From: Flavobacteriaceae bacterium R38
GTDB lineage: Bacteria; Bacteroidota; Bacteroidia; Flavobacteriales; Flavobacteriaceae
DNA length: 64,000 bases
Direction: 5' to 3'
Assembly (NCBI GenBank): GCA_009901575.1
Contig: WXYP01000004.1
Coordinates: forward strand, 124,001 to 188,000
Of the stretch, positions 45,279 through 54,807 are shown in pieces. The notes beneath the pieces were generated by a model. The model was given only the letters and a program-made list of their open reading frames with translations, did not search any database and was not told the origin of the DNA. The first letter of the stretch is position 1. Each line of letters opens with the position of its first letter. A program made the position numbers and the translations under genes.

Positions 45279-45605
45279 ATGTCAGAAATCACTATAGATG
45301 TAAACGAACTTGGAGAAAAAGTAGTTCGTGTCCTTAAAACAATTTACGACCCGGAAATTCCGGTAGATATCTACGAATTAGGTCTTATTTACGATGTTTT
45401 TGTTAATGAAGATTACGATGTAAAAGTTTTAATGACCTTAACAACACCTAATTGTCCGGTTGCAGAAACTTTACCGGTAGAGGTGGAAGATAAAATCAAG
45501 ACGATTAAAAATGTGAAAAGCGCTGAGGTGGAAATTACTTTTGATCCACCCTGGAGCCAGGATTTAATGAGTGAAGAAGCTAAATTAGAACTCGGACTTT
45601 TATAA
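45279..45605 (+). CDS. DUF59 (MIP18-like) Fe-S assembly protein
   Basis: A 108-residue DUF59-domain protein, the SufT group that helps mature iron-sulfur proteins. TIYDPEIPVDIYELGLIYDV and LTTPNCPVAETLPVEV hold the conserved aspartate and cysteine, and the end FDPPWSQDLMSEEAKLELGL is the usual C-terminus. It lies 6 bp after sufE and 2 bp before the DUF2480 gene, so the three are cotranscribed. Confidence 0.94.
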   Translation: MSEITIDVNELGEKVVRVLKTIYDPEIPVDIYELGLIYDVFVNEDYDVKVLMTLTTPNCPVAETLPVEVEDKIKTIKNVKSAEVEITFDPPWSQDLMSEEAKLELGLL

Positions 45606-45607
45606 AA

Positions 45608-46117
45608 ATGGAAGAAGGTATCGTAAATAGAGTTGCCCAAAGCAAGCTGATTACTTTCGATCTGGAAGATCATTATCCGGAAGGAAAAAGAACTTCATTT
45701 GATATCAAAGATTGGCTTTTTGAGGGTTTTATTCTTAGAGAAAAAGAGTTTAGAGATTTTGCTAAAAATCATTCATGGGATCAATATGAAGGTCAGTATG
45801 TAGCGCTTCATTGTTCTTCGGATGCTATCATTCCTGCATGGGCGTTCATGTTGGTTGCTTCTTATCTGACTCCTCATGTAAAACAGATGGTTATAGGAGA
45901 TTCAGAACAATTGGAAACCGCCATTTATCAAAATATAATCAATCAATTAGACTTTTCTTATTTAAAAGACCAGCCTGTTATTATAAAAGGATGTTCTAAT
46001 AAACCAATTCCTCAAAATGCATATATTATGCTGATTGAAAAAATTCAACCGATTGCCAAAAGTGTAATGTACGGAGAAGCGTGTTCTTCTGTTCCGTTAT
46101 TTAAAAGAAAAAAATAA
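45608..46117 (+). CDS. DUF2480 family protein
   Basis: A 169-residue cytosolic protein of the DUF2480 family, found in Bacteroidetes next to suf genes. FDLEDHYPEGKRTSFDIKDWLFEGFILREKEFR and YVALHCSSDAIIPAWAFML are its characteristic parts, and cysteines at CSSDA and CSNKP could bind metal. Its exact job is unknown. The position directly after sufE and the DUF59 gene suggests a role in Fe-S biogenesis. Confidence 0.9.
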   Translation: MEEGIVNRVAQSKLITFDLEDHYPEGKRTSFDIKDWLFEGFILREKEFRDFAKNHSWDQYEGQYVALHCSSDAIIPAWAFMLVASYLTPHVKQMVIGDSEQLETAIYQNIINQLDFSYLKDQPVIIKGCSNKPIPQNAYIMLIEKIQPIAKSVMYGEACSSVPLFKRKK

Positions 46118-46124
46118 GTTTCTT

Positions 46125-46159
46125 TTGAAATCTATTCTCTGTGTTTACACGTATTTTTG
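46125..46159 (+). promoter_or_regulatory. Candidate promoter of the DUF3078 gene
   Basis: TATTTTTG (46152-46159) matches the -7 pattern exactly. A TTG at 46125-46127 lies 24 nt upstream, a longer spacer than usual. Confidence 0.4.
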
Positions 46160-46223
46160 TTAAGCAACAAAATAAACTACTTTTCAAAATTTATATAAAC
46201 CATATTAAACAGACTAAAACAAG

Positions 46224-47171
46224 ATGAAAAAACTAGTGATAGTAGTAGCATTTTTTGTGGGATTAACTTCTATAAATGCACAAACTAAAGATGAACTTAA
46301 AGCAGAAAAAGCCAAAGCTCAAAAAGTGGCAGATTCAGCTCAGGCTGTTGCTAATGCTGCCCAGGCTAAAATAGATGCTCTTCCGGGTTGGAGGACAAAT
46401 ATTTTTGGTACTATTGGAGGGAGTTTTTCAGAATTCAGAAATTCATTTGCGCAAGGCATTCCTAACAATTCAGCTGGGAATATTGGATTTACAATAAATG
46501 GATATGCTAATTTGATCCAGGAAAAATTCTTCTGGAGAAACTCGGTTAATATAAATTTAGCATGGGTAAAATTAGATGATAGAGATGATCCAACTGATGA
46601 TGACGGGTTTAGAGAAGCTACAGATGTATTTAATATTTCATCACTTTATGGAAGAAATTTAAGTAAAAAATGGGCCGTTTCTGGTTTGGCAGAATACAGA
46701 ACTACATTGTTAAGCAATTTCAATGATCCGGGATATTTAGATCTGGGGGTTGGTTTTACCTGGACACCTATAAACAATTTAGTGGTGGTGATTCATCCGG
46801 GAAACTACAATTTTGTGTTTAGTGATGGGGATACCGTTTTCAATTCTTCTTTGGGAGGAAAAATAGTTGCCGATTATACTCGTAAAATTGGTAAAATAAG
46901 CTTTAAAACTAACTTTTCAACATTTATAAGTTATGAAGATACTGAAGACTTATCTAATTGGACATGGACCAATTCTTTTGCTTATACGCTTTGGAAAAAA
47001 ATTGGAGTTGGATTTGATTTTGGTTTGAGAAGTAACAAACAGGAAGCCGTAAATTTTGCTTTAGGTCAAGTAGATCCTGCTAACCCTCCGGCAGAATTGC
47101 CAAATTTTGATAATGTAGATAATGAATTACAAACGTATTGGACATTAGGACTTAGTTATTCTTTTAAATAA
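46224..47171 (+). CDS. DUF3078 outer-membrane beta-barrel-like protein
   Basis: A signal peptide (ending INAQ) is followed by a short coiled coil rich in lysine and alanine (residues 21-55) and a domain of alternating strands: GTIGGSFSEFRNSFAQG, NINLAWVKLDD, LGVGFTWTPINNLVVVIHPG and WTLGLSYSFK. The final strand ending in F-K is typical of outer-membrane proteins. Members of DUF3078 are common in Flavobacteriaceae and their function is unknown. It is probably its own transcription unit, with the terminator at 47194. Confidence 0.9.
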   Translation: MKKLVIVVAFFVGLTSINAQTKDELKAEKAKAQKVADSAQAVANAAQAKIDALPGWRTNIFGTIGGSFSEFRNSFAQGIPNNSAGNIGFTINGYANLIQEKFFWRNSVNINLAWVKLDDRDDPTDDDGFREATDVFNISSLYGRNLSKKWAVSGLAEYRTTLLSNFNDPGYLDLGVGFTWTPINNLVVVIHPGNYNFVFSDGDTVFNSSLGGKIVADYTRKIGKISFKTNFSTFISYEDTEDLSNWTWTNSFAYTLWKKIGVGFDFGLRSNKQEAVNFALGQVDPANPPAELPNFDNVDNELQTYWTLGLSYSFK

Positions 47172-47193
47172 AAAATCAATACGAAGCGATATT

Positions 47194-47224
47194 AAAAGGC
47201 ACATCAATTTTGATGTGCCTTTTT
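47194..47224. terminator. Bidirectional terminator between DUF3078 and hflX
   Basis: A 13-bp stem (47194-47206 with 47211-47223) contains AAAAGGCACATCA and ends in T5 on the plus strand. The A4 at its left arm serves the minus strand. Confidence 0.9.
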
Positions 47225-47252
47225 GATTAAATTGTACTGTATAATTAAGCTC

Positions 47253-48464
47253 TTAACTTTCTTCTATAATTTCCGGATATAAAAAGTTGTTATAAGGAAA
47301 CCGTGTCACGTGAATTTTTCGAACTTCTTTATAAACCCGTTCCCTGAAATCACTAAGGTTTTCTTTGTTCAAAGCAGAGATAAACAATGCGTTATCTCCA
47401 ATTTTACTCATCCAGGTATCCATCCAGTCTTCCAGAGTGAAGTGTTTTTTGGTTTTTTCGGTAATTAAATCATCTTCTTCAATCTCTTCATGAACATAAT
47501 TATCAATCTTATTAAAAACCATTATGGTTGGTTTGTCCTGACTTTTTATTTCAGTTAAGATAGTGTTTACAGATTCGATATGTTCTTCAAAATTAGGATG
47601 AGAGATATCAACAACATGTAATAAAAGATCGGCTTCTCTTACCTCGTCCAAAGTACTTTTAAAAGACTCTACTAATTGAGTAGGTAACTTTCTGATAAAA
47701 CCAACAGTATCACTTAAAAGAAAAGGAAGGTTTCCAATGACAACTTTTCTAACGGTAGTGTCTAAGGTTGCAAAAAGCTTGTTTTCTGCAAAAACATCGC
47801 TTTTACTAACTACATTCATCAGTGTCGATTTACCAACATTGGTATATCCAATTAAAGCAACACGAACCAATGCCCCTCTGTTGCTTCGCTGTGTAGCCAT
47901 TTGTTTATCAATAGTCACTAGCTTCTTCTTGAGTAGTGCAATACGGTCTCTTACGATACGCCTGTCAGTTTCAATTTCTGTTTCTCCGGGACCCCTCATC
48001 CCGATACCTCCTCGCTGGCGCTCTAAGTGTGTCCATAAACCTGTAAGCCTTGGTAATAAGTATTGATACTGTGCCAATTCCACCTGGGTTCTGGCATAAC
48101 TGGTTTGGGCACGTTGAGCAAAAATATCTAAGATAAGACTTGTCCGGTCCAGAATCTTACAACGTAAAATGCGCTCTATGTTTTTTTGTTGTGCCGGACT
48201 TAATTCGTCATCAAAAACAACAGTACCTATTTCATGTTCATCTACAAAACTTTCTACTTCCTGCATTTTACCAGAACCGATAAAAGTTTTTGGGTTGGGA
48301 ATATCTACTTTTTGAATAAATCTTTTTAAAACTTCTCCTCCGGCTGTATACGTCAGAAACTCTAATTCGTCCAAATACTCTTTTGATTTGGCTTCATCCT
48401 GGTGTTGATTGATCACTCCAATCAATACCACTTTTTCATAATTTAAAGTCTTTTTCTCTAGCAT
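47253..48464 (-). CDS. hflX: Ribosome-associated GTPase HflX
   Basis: HflX splits stalled or stress-damaged 70S ribosomes. The N-terminal HflX domain (1-190) includes GGEVLKRFIQKVDIPNPKTFIGSGK and a helix rich in arginine ending GGIGMRGPGETEIETDRR. The GTPase domain shows G1 ALIGYTNVGKSTL, G3 DTVGFI and G4 FNKID. The C-terminal stretch completes 403 residues, as usual. It is a lone minus-strand gene. Confidence 0.96.
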   Translation of the reverse strand: MLEKKTLNYEKVVLIGVINQHQDEAKSKEYLDELEFLTYTAGGEVLKRFIQKVDIPNPKTFIGSGKMQEVESFVDEHEIGTVVFDDELSPAQQKNIERILRCKILDRTSLILDIFAQRAQTSYARTQVELAQYQYLLPRLTGLWTHLERQRGGIGMRGPGETEIETDRRIVRDRIALLKKKLVTIDKQMATQRSNRGALVRVALIGYTNVGKSTLMNVVSKSDVFAENKLFATLDTTVRKVVIGNLPFLLSDTVGFIRKLPTQLVESFKSTLDEVREADLLLHVVDISHPNFEEHIESVNTILTEIKSQDKPTIMVFNKIDNYVHEEIEEDDLITEKTKKHFTLEDWMDTWMSKIGDNALFISALNKENLSDFRERVYKEVRKIHVTRFPYNNFLYPEIIEES

Positions 48465-48539
48465 AAATTAAATTAATGGTACAAAGGTACATAATTGATT
48501 GTTTTAGTATTTTAGTTGCTCAGATAAAAACACAAACCA

Positions 48540-49505
48540 ATGAAACCTCCTTTTTCTCAGTCTAAAGAAAATATACATACTGTTGCTTTTTATAACCTGG
48601 AAAACCTTTTTGATACAGAAGATGACAGCAGGACTATTGACGATGATTTTACTCCTGAAGGCAGGAAAAAATGGGATGAAGAGAAGTATTTGAAGAAAAT
48701 TTATAAGCTAGGTGATGCTATTGCCAATATAGGGTATGATAAAAACGGAAAATCTCCGGCAATAGTAGGATTGGCAGAAGTAGAGAATGAAAAAGTAGTA
48801 GAAGACCTGATCGACTCTAAAAAACTACAAGATAAAGGTTTTGATTTAGTGCATCATGATTCACCGGATGAGAGAGGAATAGATGTGGCACTAATCTATC
48901 AGAAAGAATTTTTTGAGGTGATAAATACAGATGCCATTCCGTTATTGTTATACAATGAGGAAGGAGAACGAGATTATACAAGAGATATCCTTCATGTAGA
49001 AGGATTATTAAATGGAGAATTGGTTCACATTTTTGTAAATCATTGGCCATCGCGGAGAAAAGGAGCAGAAATCACTTCAGAAAAACGTGTTAAGGCAGCA
49101 GAAACCTTAAAGAGAACGCTGAATGAAGTGAAAGAAAGAGAGGAAAACCCAAGTTTTATTATAATGGGAGATTTTAATGATGATCCTCATAGTGAAAGTA
49201 TTAAAAATCATCTTTTGACTTCAGACCTTTATAATCCGATGGAAAAACTTCTCTCGCCTCTTAGAGGAAGTTTAAATTATAATTCACAATGGAATTTATT
49301 TGATCAGATCATTTTTTCCCATAGCTTTTTTCAATTTGAAAAAGGAACACATCAATTTGCACATGCCGATGTTTTTGATGAGCATTTTTTAGCAGAATGG
49401 AAAGGAAGAAACAAAGACAATCCCTTTAGAACTTATGCAGGAAGGAAATATTTAGGGGGGTATAGTGATCATTTCCCGGTATACATACAATTAAAACTCC
49501 TTTAA
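48540..49505 (+). CDS. Endonuclease/exonuclease/phosphatase family protein
   Basis: A metal-dependent phosphoesterase of the EEP fold. FYNLENLFDTEDD, GLAEVENEKVV (metal-binding glutamate), HIFVNHWPSRRKGAE, IIMGDFNDDPHS (Asp and Asn) and YSDHFPVYIQ (Asp-His pair) give the full active site. No signal peptide is seen, so it is probably cytosolic, although many relatives are exported. The substrate may be nucleic acid or a phosphoester. It is a single gene, starting 76 bp from the divergent hflX start. Confidence 0.92.
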   Translation: MKPPFSQSKENIHTVAFYNLENLFDTEDDSRTIDDDFTPEGRKKWDEEKYLKKIYKLGDAIANIGYDKNGKSPAIVGLAEVENEKVVEDLIDSKKLQDKGFDLVHHDSPDERGIDVALIYQKEFFEVINTDAIPLLLYNEEGERDYTRDILHVEGLLNGELVHIFVNHWPSRRKGAEITSEKRVKAAETLKRTLNEVKEREENPSFIIMGDFNDDPHSESIKNHLLTSDLYNPMEKLLSPLRGSLNYNSQWNLFDQIIFSHSFFQFEKGTHQFAHADVFDEHFLAEWKGRNKDNPFRTYAGRKYLGGYSDHFPVYIQLKLL

Positions 49506-49551
49506 AAAGAATAGCCATAACATACTTGCGGAAAACACATCAACTTCCTGT

Positions 49552-49574
49552 AAATCTATAACGATTATAGATTT
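49552..49574. repeat. Perfect 10-bp-arm palindrome
   Basis: AAATCTATAA-N3-TTATAGATTT in the gap between the EEP gene and the giant secreted protein. There is no T run on either side, so a terminator is unlikely. It may be an operator. The rest of the 222-bp gap holds nothing clear. Confidence 0.5.
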
Positions 49575-49727
49575 GGTTGTTGTGATTAGTACGATAAAAA
49601 TGTTAAAAAAAAAGTATTTTATCGAAAAAATGCTTTTCAATAATGATATCTATTAAAGTTTTAACATTTTTGTGAGCGTTTAACAATTCGTTAACATTGA
49701 TAACACTAACCATCAACTCAAATTTGT

Positions 49728-52700
49728 ATGAAAACAAAACTACGTATTCCCATCTTACTTAGTGCTTTAACCCTACTTATTACGATAGTGGCAATTCAGT
49801 ATCAAAAAGAGACTGAGCCTAAAGCAGATGAGGAAATTCTCTCATTGAGAGAAAAACATGCAGAGTTTCTTAAAAACAGTCCGTTTAAAGAAACCTTGAG
49901 ACTTTCCAAGGCAGAGCGAAAAGCTAAGGGCCTTCCACCCAATAAGTATTACGAACAGATGTGGGAACTCACTATTAATCCATCTACAGGACAGTTGGAT
50001 GATGGTGAAATATCTTTGATACAGCAGCAATTACAAAGAGGTCGTTCTAATGACAGAATTGAGAACAGAGCTCCGGGAGATGCGGTAGATAATCCATGGA
50101 TTGAAAGAGGTCCTAACGATATTGGAGGTAGGACAAGAGCCTTGATTTTTGATCCGAATGATGCTACAAACCGACGTGTTTACGCAGGTGGTGTTAGTGG
50201 TGGATTATGGGTTAATAATGATATTACCTCTGCTTCTTCTTCATGGTCTCGTGTACAGGGAGTTCCTGGAAATTTATCAGTATCATCAATTACGGTAGAT
50301 CCAAGAAACTCTAACATCTGGTATATAGGTACAGGAGAACAATATACAGCCGGAGATGTAGTAGGAAACGGTGTGTATAGAACAACCGATGGAGGTACTA
50401 CCTGGACAGCATTGAATATTCCTGCTGCAGGGGGAGGAGACGTTAGTTTTAACGCTTCTAACCTTTTTATTTCAGGGATTTATTATGTAAATGATGTTAT
50501 AGCTTGGGATAACGGAACTTCAACAGAGCTTTTTGTTGGTGTTGGAGCACATGTATATGGAGATGCTGCTAACCCAACAAATTGGCTAGGACTTCAATCG
50601 GCAGGACTTTACAGGTCTACTAATGGCGGTGCAACCTGGAGCAGAATAGAAACTGCAAATATGCAGTTTGATTTCAGCGGAACTACATATTACTTTATTC
50701 CTAATGATTTTGAAATTGGCTCAGACAATCGTCTTTGGATGGGTACTATCACAACTCCGGGAATCGGAGGCGGAGGTGGAGGAAGAGTATTTAGCACTAC
50801 AAACGGTGCTACATGGACAGAAGCGGGAGCTTCTCCGTTACCAGATTCTAACAGGGTAGAAATAGCGGTTTCTTCATCTAATGCCAATAAATTATATGCA
50901 TTAACACAAGGAAGTGGTGCTACACCTGTACATATTTACAGTACGACTAACGGATTCGGATCTATTACTACTTCTGCTTTACCGAATGATGCCGATAATG
51001 GAATCTCAGCTAATGATTTTACAAGAGGACAAGCTTTCTATGATTTGATGATTGAAGTCGATCCTACTAACGATAATATTCTTTATGTAGGTGGTATTGA
51101 TTTATTCAGATCTACAAACAGCGCATCTTCATGGACACAAATTTCAAAATGGTCTAATAATCCAGGATTAAATACATTAAATGTCCCACTGGTTCATGCA
51201 GATCAGCATGGGATGACATTCAGACCAGGAAATGCTAACCAGGCAATTTTTGGAAATGACGGAGGAATCTATTATGCATCCAGTTTATCAGGAGCGCAAA
51301 GCTCCGGAACAGCAATAGGAGTTAGAAATAATAATTATAATGTAACTCAGTATGTAAAAGCAGGAATAGGTCCTAATGGCCCTGGAGATACAGTAGGTAT
51401 TTTTACCGCTGGAGCTCAGGATAACGGTTCGCAAGCCTTTAGAAATGCAACACCTGGAATAAATAGTTCTGAAGAATTATCAGATGGTGACGGATTTTAC
51501 ACTTTTGTAGATAAAGATGGTCAGTACATGACTGCTACTTTTGTGAATAATGTAATTTATAGATTCAGCCTACCATGGAATGGGTTAGGAAGAAGACAAG
51601 GAGGAGCTACTACCTTATTGAGCGATCAGAGTACAGGAGATTTTGTAAATCAAATGGGTTATGACAGTGATGCGAATCGTCTGTTGACTAACGGATCTTC
51701 CGGATCTAATTTTGCTATCAGATCGATTAACGTTGCAGCTAACTCTAATGGTGTTTTAACCAATGCAGCACTAACAGCAAAGCCAACTGCATTCATAGCA
51801 TCACCTTTTGCAAATAACGAATGGCTGGTAGGACTAGCTAACGGAGGTTTATTAAGACTAACAGGAGTAAATAATACTAGTGCGAGCTTTGCTACAATTA
51901 CGACTCCGTTTGTTGGATCGGTTTCTTCTGTGAGATATGGAGAGACAGTCAACGATATCATGGTTACTATCCATAATTACGGAGTAGCGAGTGTTTGGTA
52001 TTCTTCAGATGCCGGAGCAAACTGGCAAAATAAAGAAGGAAATCTTCCAAACCTTCCGGTTAGAGATATTTTACAAAACCCTCTTGATTTAAACGAAGTT
52101 ATTTTAGCGACTCAATTAGGGGTATGGATTACTAACGACTTTAATGCAACTAATCCAAGCTGGACACAAGCCTTTAACGGAATGAGTGATGCCAGTGTTA
52201 CTTCTTTTGATTACTGGAATGTAAGTGGAGATAACTCGAACAATCAAATTATAGCATCTACTTACGGACGTGGTGTTTTTACAGGATCGTTTACTCCTAA
52301 CGGGTCTGTTATAGATATCGATCCGCCTACGGCACCTGCAAACCTTGTTGGAGCTAATATCACACAAACTACGGTAGATTTATCATGGGATGCATCAAGT
52401 GATAATATTGGTGTAACCGGTTATGATGTATACCAGGATAATGTATTAGTTACAACTGTTGCTGCTACAAATTACCAGGTAACTGGTTTAACGGCAAATA
52501 CATCATATGACTTTACAGTAAGAGCAAAAGATGCTGCAGGTAATGAATCTGCAGATAGTAATACATTAAACATAATTACACAAGCCAGTACGCCTGTTAC
52601 TTGTGCCGGAGACGTATCGTCATTTCCATATGCCGAAGGATTTGAAACTGGTTTTGGAGCCTGGACACAAGATACAGGTGACGATTTTGACTGGACACGT

Positions 52701-54716
52701 CAGTCGGGAGGTACGCCATCAAACAGTACAGGTCCTTCAGGTGCAATAGAAGGTAGTTTCTATGTATACGTAGAAACCTCTGTACCTAATAATCCAAGCT
52801 TGACTACTATTTTAAATTCACCGTGTTTTGATTTAAGCGGAGAAAGCCAGGCAAGTTATACGTTTAAATATCATATGACAGGAAATGCAGTGGGAAGTCT
52901 TCGATTAGAAGCGAGTACTGACAATGGAGGCACCTGGACTCAAATATGGACACAAAGTGGTGACCAGGGAGCTAATTGGAATGATGCTACTGTAAATATG
53001 GATGCCTATGCAGGAGGAACTGTACGTTTACGTTATGTAGGAACGTCAGGAACTTCATGGCAGGGAGATATGGCGGTAGACGATATCAACCTTACTGTTG
53101 GAGCTCTTCCTGATACAGAAGCACCTACAGCACCAGCTAATTTAACAGCATCTAATATTACCGATACTACAGTAGATTTATCATGGGATGCAGCTACAGA
53201 TAATGTAGGAGTAACAGAATATGATGTATACCAGGGAACAACTGTTATTGCTACTGTAACGGGTACTACAAATCAGGTAACAGGTCTAATAGCTGGCACT
53301 TCTTATACATTTACAGTAAGAGCAAAAGATGCTGCAGGAAATGAATCGGCAGCAAGTAACGAGGTTAATGTAACTACAACCGGTGGATCAATAACAGGAT
53401 GTTCCGGAGGAATTTCTACATTCCCTTACACAGAAGGGTTTGAAAGTGGTTTTGGTGGCTGGACACAAGCTACTGGAGATGACTTTGACTGGACACGTCA
53501 GTCTGGAGGAACTCCATCAAATAGTACAGGACCGTCAAGCGCAGTAGAAGGGAATTTCTATGTTTATGTAGAGACCTCTGTGCCTAATAACCCAAGTTTA
53601 ACTACAATTTTGAACTCTCCATGTTTTAACCTGAGTAGTGTATCTTCTGCAAGCTTTACGTTTAGATATCATATGACAGGAAATGCAGTTGGAAGTCTTC
53701 GATTAGAGGCAAGTAATGATGACGGAGCGACGTGGACAGAAATATGGGCAAGATCTGGTGATCAAGGAAATACCTGGAATAATGGAATAGCGAATTTAAA
53801 CAGTTATACCGGAAATTCAGTACAACTTCGTTTTGTTGGAACATCAGGAACTTCATGGCAAGGAGATATGGCAGTAGATAATATTGCATTGACTACCGGA
53901 ACTGGAAGCGGAACAACAGGATGTTCTGGAGGAATCGCATCTTTCCCTTACACAGAAGGGTTTGAAAGTGGTTTAGGAGCCTGGACTCAAGGTTCTGGAG
54001 ACGATTTTGACTGGACACGCCAGTCCGGAGGAACTCCGTCAAACAGTACAGGACCATCGAGTGCAGTTGAAGGAAATTTTTATGTATATGCAGAAACATC
54101 CAGTCCTAATAACCCAAGTTTGACTACCATTTTAAACTCGCCGTGCTTTGATTTAAGTAGTGCATCTTCGGCTAGCTATTCATTTAGATATCACATGACC
54201 GGAAATGCTGTTGGAAGTCTTCGATTAGAAGCAAGTAACGACAATGGAGCATCATGGGCACAGGTATGGGTAAGATCTGGAGATCAAGGCAATACCTGGA
54301 ATAGTGCAAATGTAGACTTAAGTAGTTTTACAGGAAACTCTGTACAATTACGATATGTTGCAACATCGGGAACTTCATGGCAAGGAGATATGGCCGTAGA
54401 TGATGTTTCTTTGACAACTACAAATACAACTTCTATTGGTGACAATACTATTGATTTGAGTAATTCTTCAAATCAGCAAGGAATATTGGAAATACAGTTT
54501 TATCCAAACCCTGTAAGAGATAATATCCTTAGAATAGTAACGCCAACAAGATCAAAAATGAATTATAGAATTATGAATCTTTTAGGTCAGACCGTTGGGA
54601 GAGGAGAAGTATCAAACAATAGTGTTAATGTTCAGGATTTATCTGATGGAACTTATATCATAGAAGTGGAAACAGAAAATAATGAGCGTGCAGCAAAACG
54701 CTTTATAAAACAATAA
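49728..54716 (+). CDS. Giant secreted modular protein: propeller, FN3, MAM-like repeats, T9SS tail
   Basis: A 1662-residue surface or secreted protein. Its order is: N-terminal hydrophobic signal (6-24), charged propeptide-like region (30-110), Asp-box beta-propeller (about 110-860; RTTDGGTTWTAL, RSTNGGATWSRI), FN3 (865-953), MAM-like module 1 (959-1125), FN3 (1129-1220), MAM-like modules 2 (1225-1390) and 3 (1399-1560), and a type A sorting tail (1590-1662: FYPNPVRDN, MNLLGQTV, LSDGTYIIEV). The MAM-like modules start with a cysteine and share DFDWTRQSGGTPSNSTGP. The type IX tail predicts outer-membrane export. It probably binds polymers or other cells, and may be an adhesin or a carbohydrate-active protein. 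No catalytic site was found. Confidence 0.9.
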   Translation: MKTKLRIPILLSALTLLITIVAIQYQKETEPKADEEILSLREKHAEFLKNSPFKETLRLSKAERKAKGLPPNKYYEQMWELTINPSTGQLDDGEISLIQQQLQRGRSNDRIENRAPGDAVDNPWIERGPNDIGGRTRALIFDPNDATNRRVYAGGVSGGLWVNNDITSASSSWSRVQGVPGNLSVSSITVDPRNSNIWYIGTGEQYTAGDVVGNGVYRTTDGGTTWTALNIPAAGGGDVSFNASNLFISGIYYVNDVIAWDNGTSTELFVGVGAHVYGDAANPTNWLGLQSAGLYRSTNGGATWSRIETANMQFDFSGTTYYFIPNDFEIGSDNRLWMGTITTPGIGGGGGGRVFSTTNGATWTEAGASPLPDSNRVEIAVSSSNANKLYALTQGSGATPVHIYSTTNGFGSITTSALPNDADNGISANDFTRGQAFYDLMIEVDPTNDNILYVGGIDLFRSTNSASSWTQISKWSNNPGLNTLNVPLVHADQHGMTFRPGNANQAIFGNDGGIYYASSLSGAQSSGTAIGVRNNNYNVTQYVKAGIGPNGPGDTVGIFTAGAQDNGSQAFRNATPGINSSEELSDGDGFYTFVDKDGQYMTATFVNNVIYRFSLPWNGLGRRQGGATTLLSDQSTGDFVNQMGYDSDANRLLTNGSSGSNFAIRSINVAANSNGVLTNAALTAKPTAFIASPFANNEWLVGLANGGLLRLTGVNNTSASFATITTPFVGSVSSVRYGETVNDIMVTIHNYGVASVWYSSDAGANWQNKEGNLPNLPVRDILQNPLDLNEVILATQLGVWITNDFNATNPSWTQAFNGMSDASVTSFDYWNVSGDNSNNQIIASTYGRGVFTGSFTPNGSVIDIDPPTAPANLVGANITQTTVDLSWDASSDNIGVTGYDVYQDNVLVTTVAATNYQVTGLTANTSYDFTVRAKDAAGNESADSNTLNIITQASTPVTCAGDVSSFPYAEGFETGFGAWTQDTGDDFDWTRQSGGTPSNSTGPSGAIEGSFYVYVETSVPNNPSLTTILNSPCFDLSGESQASYTFKYHMTGNAVGSLRLEASTDNGGTWTQIWTQSGDQGANWNDATVNMDAYAGGTVRLRYVGTSGTSWQGDMAVDDINLTVGALPDTEAPTAPANLTASNITDTTVDLSWDAATDNVGVTEYDVYQGTTVIATVTGTTNQVTGLIAGTSYTFTVRAKDAAGNESAASNEVNVTTTGGSITGCSGGISTFPYTEGFESGFGGWTQATGDDFDWTRQSGGTPSNSTGPSSAVEGNFYVYVETSVPNNPSLTTILNSPCFNLSSVSSASFTFRYHMTGNAVGSLRLEASNDDGATWTEIWARSGDQGNTWNNGIANLNSYTGNSVQLRFVGTSGTSWQGDMAVDNIALTTGTGSGTTGCSGGIASFPYTEGFESGLGAWTQGSGDDFDWTRQSGGTPSNSTGPSSAVEGNFYVYAETSSPNNPSLTTILNSPCFDLSSASSASYSFRYHMTGNAVGSLRLEASNDNGASWAQVWVRSGDQGNTWNSANVDLSSFTGNSVQLRYVATSGTSWQGDMAVDDVSLTTTNTTSIGDNTIDLSNSSNQQGILEIQFYPNPVRDNILRIVTPTRSKMNYRIMNLLGQTVGRGEVSNNSVNVQDLSDGTYIIEVETENNERAAKRFIKQ
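52602..54418 (+). repeat. Three near-identical MAM-like repeat units in one gene
   Basis: Units begin at 52602, 53400 and 53922. Units 2 and 3 are 522 bp apart, and units 1 and 2 are 798 bp apart because an FN3 module lies between. Shared protein strings include NNPSLTTILNSPCF, YHMTGNAVGSLRLEAS and GTSWQGDMAVD, and the DNA is also very similar. This pattern suggests duplication of modules within the gene. Confidence 0.85.
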
Positions 54717-54768
54717 CGGTATTAACAACCTAACCATTTTGACACTTTAATTGGTTAGTTAAGACAGG

Positions 54769-54797
54769 AAAAGCCGGGTTAAATACCCGGCTTTTTT
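54769..54797. terminator. Bidirectional terminator after the giant secreted protein
   Basis: A stem AAAAGCCGGGT/ACCCGGCTTTT (54769-54779 with 54785-54795) is followed by more T. It separates this gene from the converging DUF4097 gene. A second weak stem, CTAACCA/TGGTTAG, lies just upstream. Confidence 0.92.
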
Positions 54798-54807
54798 AAT
54801 TGATTTT

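Noticed and set aside
53400-54418. Long tandem repeat as a possible CRISPR or satellite
   Set aside because: It lies fully in frame within one gene and encodes folded modules.
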